NCBI GenBank assembly: GCA_900319615.1
Contig: ONPE01000019.1
Coordinates: 1 to 13,171, forward strand
Length of the DNA: 13,171 nucleotides
Reading direction: 5' to 3'
Source of the DNA: an uncultured Eubacteriales bacterium
Lineage (GTDB): Bacteria > Bacillota > Clostridia > Oscillospirales > Acutalibacteraceae
How positions within the stretch are numbered: the first letter of the stretch is position 1; each line of letters begins with the position of its first letter. This document shows positions 12,712 through 13,171 of the stretch, piece by piece. Position numbers and translations under genes: made by a program. Below the pieces are notes generated by a model. That model was given only the letters and a program-made list of their open reading frames with translations. It was not told the DNA's origin and searched no databases.

Positions 12712-13171
12712 CCGCGTACCTCCCTCAGCTTTTGTATTATCACAGATGTGTTGAGATCTACCTTTCCCCCGACCTCGCACATCTTTATCTCAAAGTCGTA
12801 CATCCCCTCGAATATCCTGATGAGCCTGAGCTCGTTCATCGCCTCGAGGATCACCCTCAGCTTGCCGTAGCCCACGTCGGAACGCAGGCGGTAGAGCAGC
12901 GTGTCGAAGGAATGATTATAGCCGCCGTTCGCCTTGAGATAACGGTATACGACGGCGAATTCTTCTCTGCCGGGCAGCAGCTTGTCAGCCTCAACGGGGG
13001 TGAGCCTGTCGCCGCGGCAAAAGCGCTCGAATAATTCTTTTGAAGAAATTATATCATCCTCGTCCATGCCCGAAAAGCGTATAGCGCGCACAATCACGGA
13101 CAGGTTCTCGGAGTTGTTGTAAAGGTTGATATCGAGAGTCACCGCAAGATCGAGGACGTCGCCCGTCTTGT
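12708..13171 (-). CDS. recJ: Single-stranded-DNA-specific exonuclease RecJ, C-terminal part (partial)
   Basis: The 3' 153 codons are in the window; the frame is open to the right edge (visible start KTGDVLDLAVTLDIN). The beginning looks like the end of the RecJ OB-fold domain (GDVLDLAVTLDINLYN resembles the usual G+.vDiafti+iN.w.g). It is followed by the linker IVRAIRFSG and a helical, winged-helix-like C-terminal extension (LTPVEADKLLPGREEFAVVYRYLK...; VILEAMNELRLI), a part found in RecJ of Firmicutes. The catalytic DHH domain is outside the window. RecJ degrades 5'-ended single strands in recombination and base excision repair. Its TGA overlaps the rel start by 4 nt. The neighbourhood recJ-rel supports the call; apt, usual between them in Bacillus, is absent. 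Confidence 0.87.
   Translation of the reverse strand, partial: KTGDVLDLAVTLDINLYNNSENLSVIVRAIRFSGMDEDDIISSKELFERFCRGDRLTPVEADKLLPGREEFAVVYRYLKANGGYNHSFDTLLYRLRSDVGYGKLRVILEAMNELRLIRIFEGMYDFEIKMCEVGGKVDLNTSVIIQKLREVRG

Noticed and set aside
12712..12780. 23-codon N-terminal extension of rel
   Set aside because: It lies inside recJ in another frame. The ATG at 12711 has GGGAGG at 7 nt and makes a classic ATGA overlap.
1..13171. A CRISPR array, phage, integrative element or new defence system
   Set aside because: All genes belong to conserved housekeeping or sporulation neighbourhoods. No regularly spaced repeats, transposase, integrase or toxin-antitoxin genes were seen.

Overview
The window reads as ordinary core chromosome of an endospore-lineage Firmicute, most likely a clostridium of the Ruminococcaceae/Oscillospiraceae type. 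Signs of this are: every gene lies on the minus strand; ribosome binding sites are strong (AAGGAG/GGGAGG); there is a yabP-yabQ sporulation pair, a long-form hibernation factor, a Rel-type stringent-response enzyme and HemZ; and small palindromic repeats sit between genes. The genus is an inference from these features and cannot be proved from this window.

In transcription order (right to left) the first block is recJ (3' end only) - rel - dtd - a metallo-beta-lactamase-fold hydrolase - hemZ. It is tightly packed, with ATGA overlaps at recJ/rel and dtd/hydrolase. The only break is a 141-bp palindromic repeat between rel and dtd. This is the recJ-(apt)-relA-dtd neighbourhood known from Bacillus, but without apt.

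The second block begins at a clear sigma-A-like promoter (TTGAAA-17-TAGAAT) after hemZ and follows the Bacillus subtilis yabM-yabN-yabO-yabP-yabQ-divIC-yabR order: a MOP-family flippase (yabM-like), mazG, HU (an insertion relative to Bacillus, with its own terminator), rqcP/yabO, yabP, yabQ, divIC, an S1-domain protein (yabR) and then hpf, which ends at a strong intrinsic terminator. The block combines nucleotide-pool sanitation, nucleoid structure, rescue of stalled ribosomes, spore coat/cortex formation, cell division and ribosome hibernation.

The third block, on the left, is a THUMP-type rRNA methyltransferase (ypsC-like) with its own ribosome binding site. A perfect-consensus promoter (TTGACA-17-TATAAT) with a 5'-proximal stem-loop follows; it drives a membrane-anchored protein cut by the window edge.

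No phage, transposase, CRISPR or defence genes were seen, and I do not see a new multi-gene system. The most interesting signal is regulatory. Immediately upstream of yabP lies a sigma-E-like promoter whose -10 element is embedded in one arm of a 12-bp hairpin, and the other arm contains the yabP ribosome binding site. Read-through RNA would hide the site, while RNA started at the promoter would lack the blocking arm. Other points of interest are a 53-nt yabQ/divIC overlap and three kinds of palindromic intergenic repeat, one of which can be drawn as a cloverleaf.
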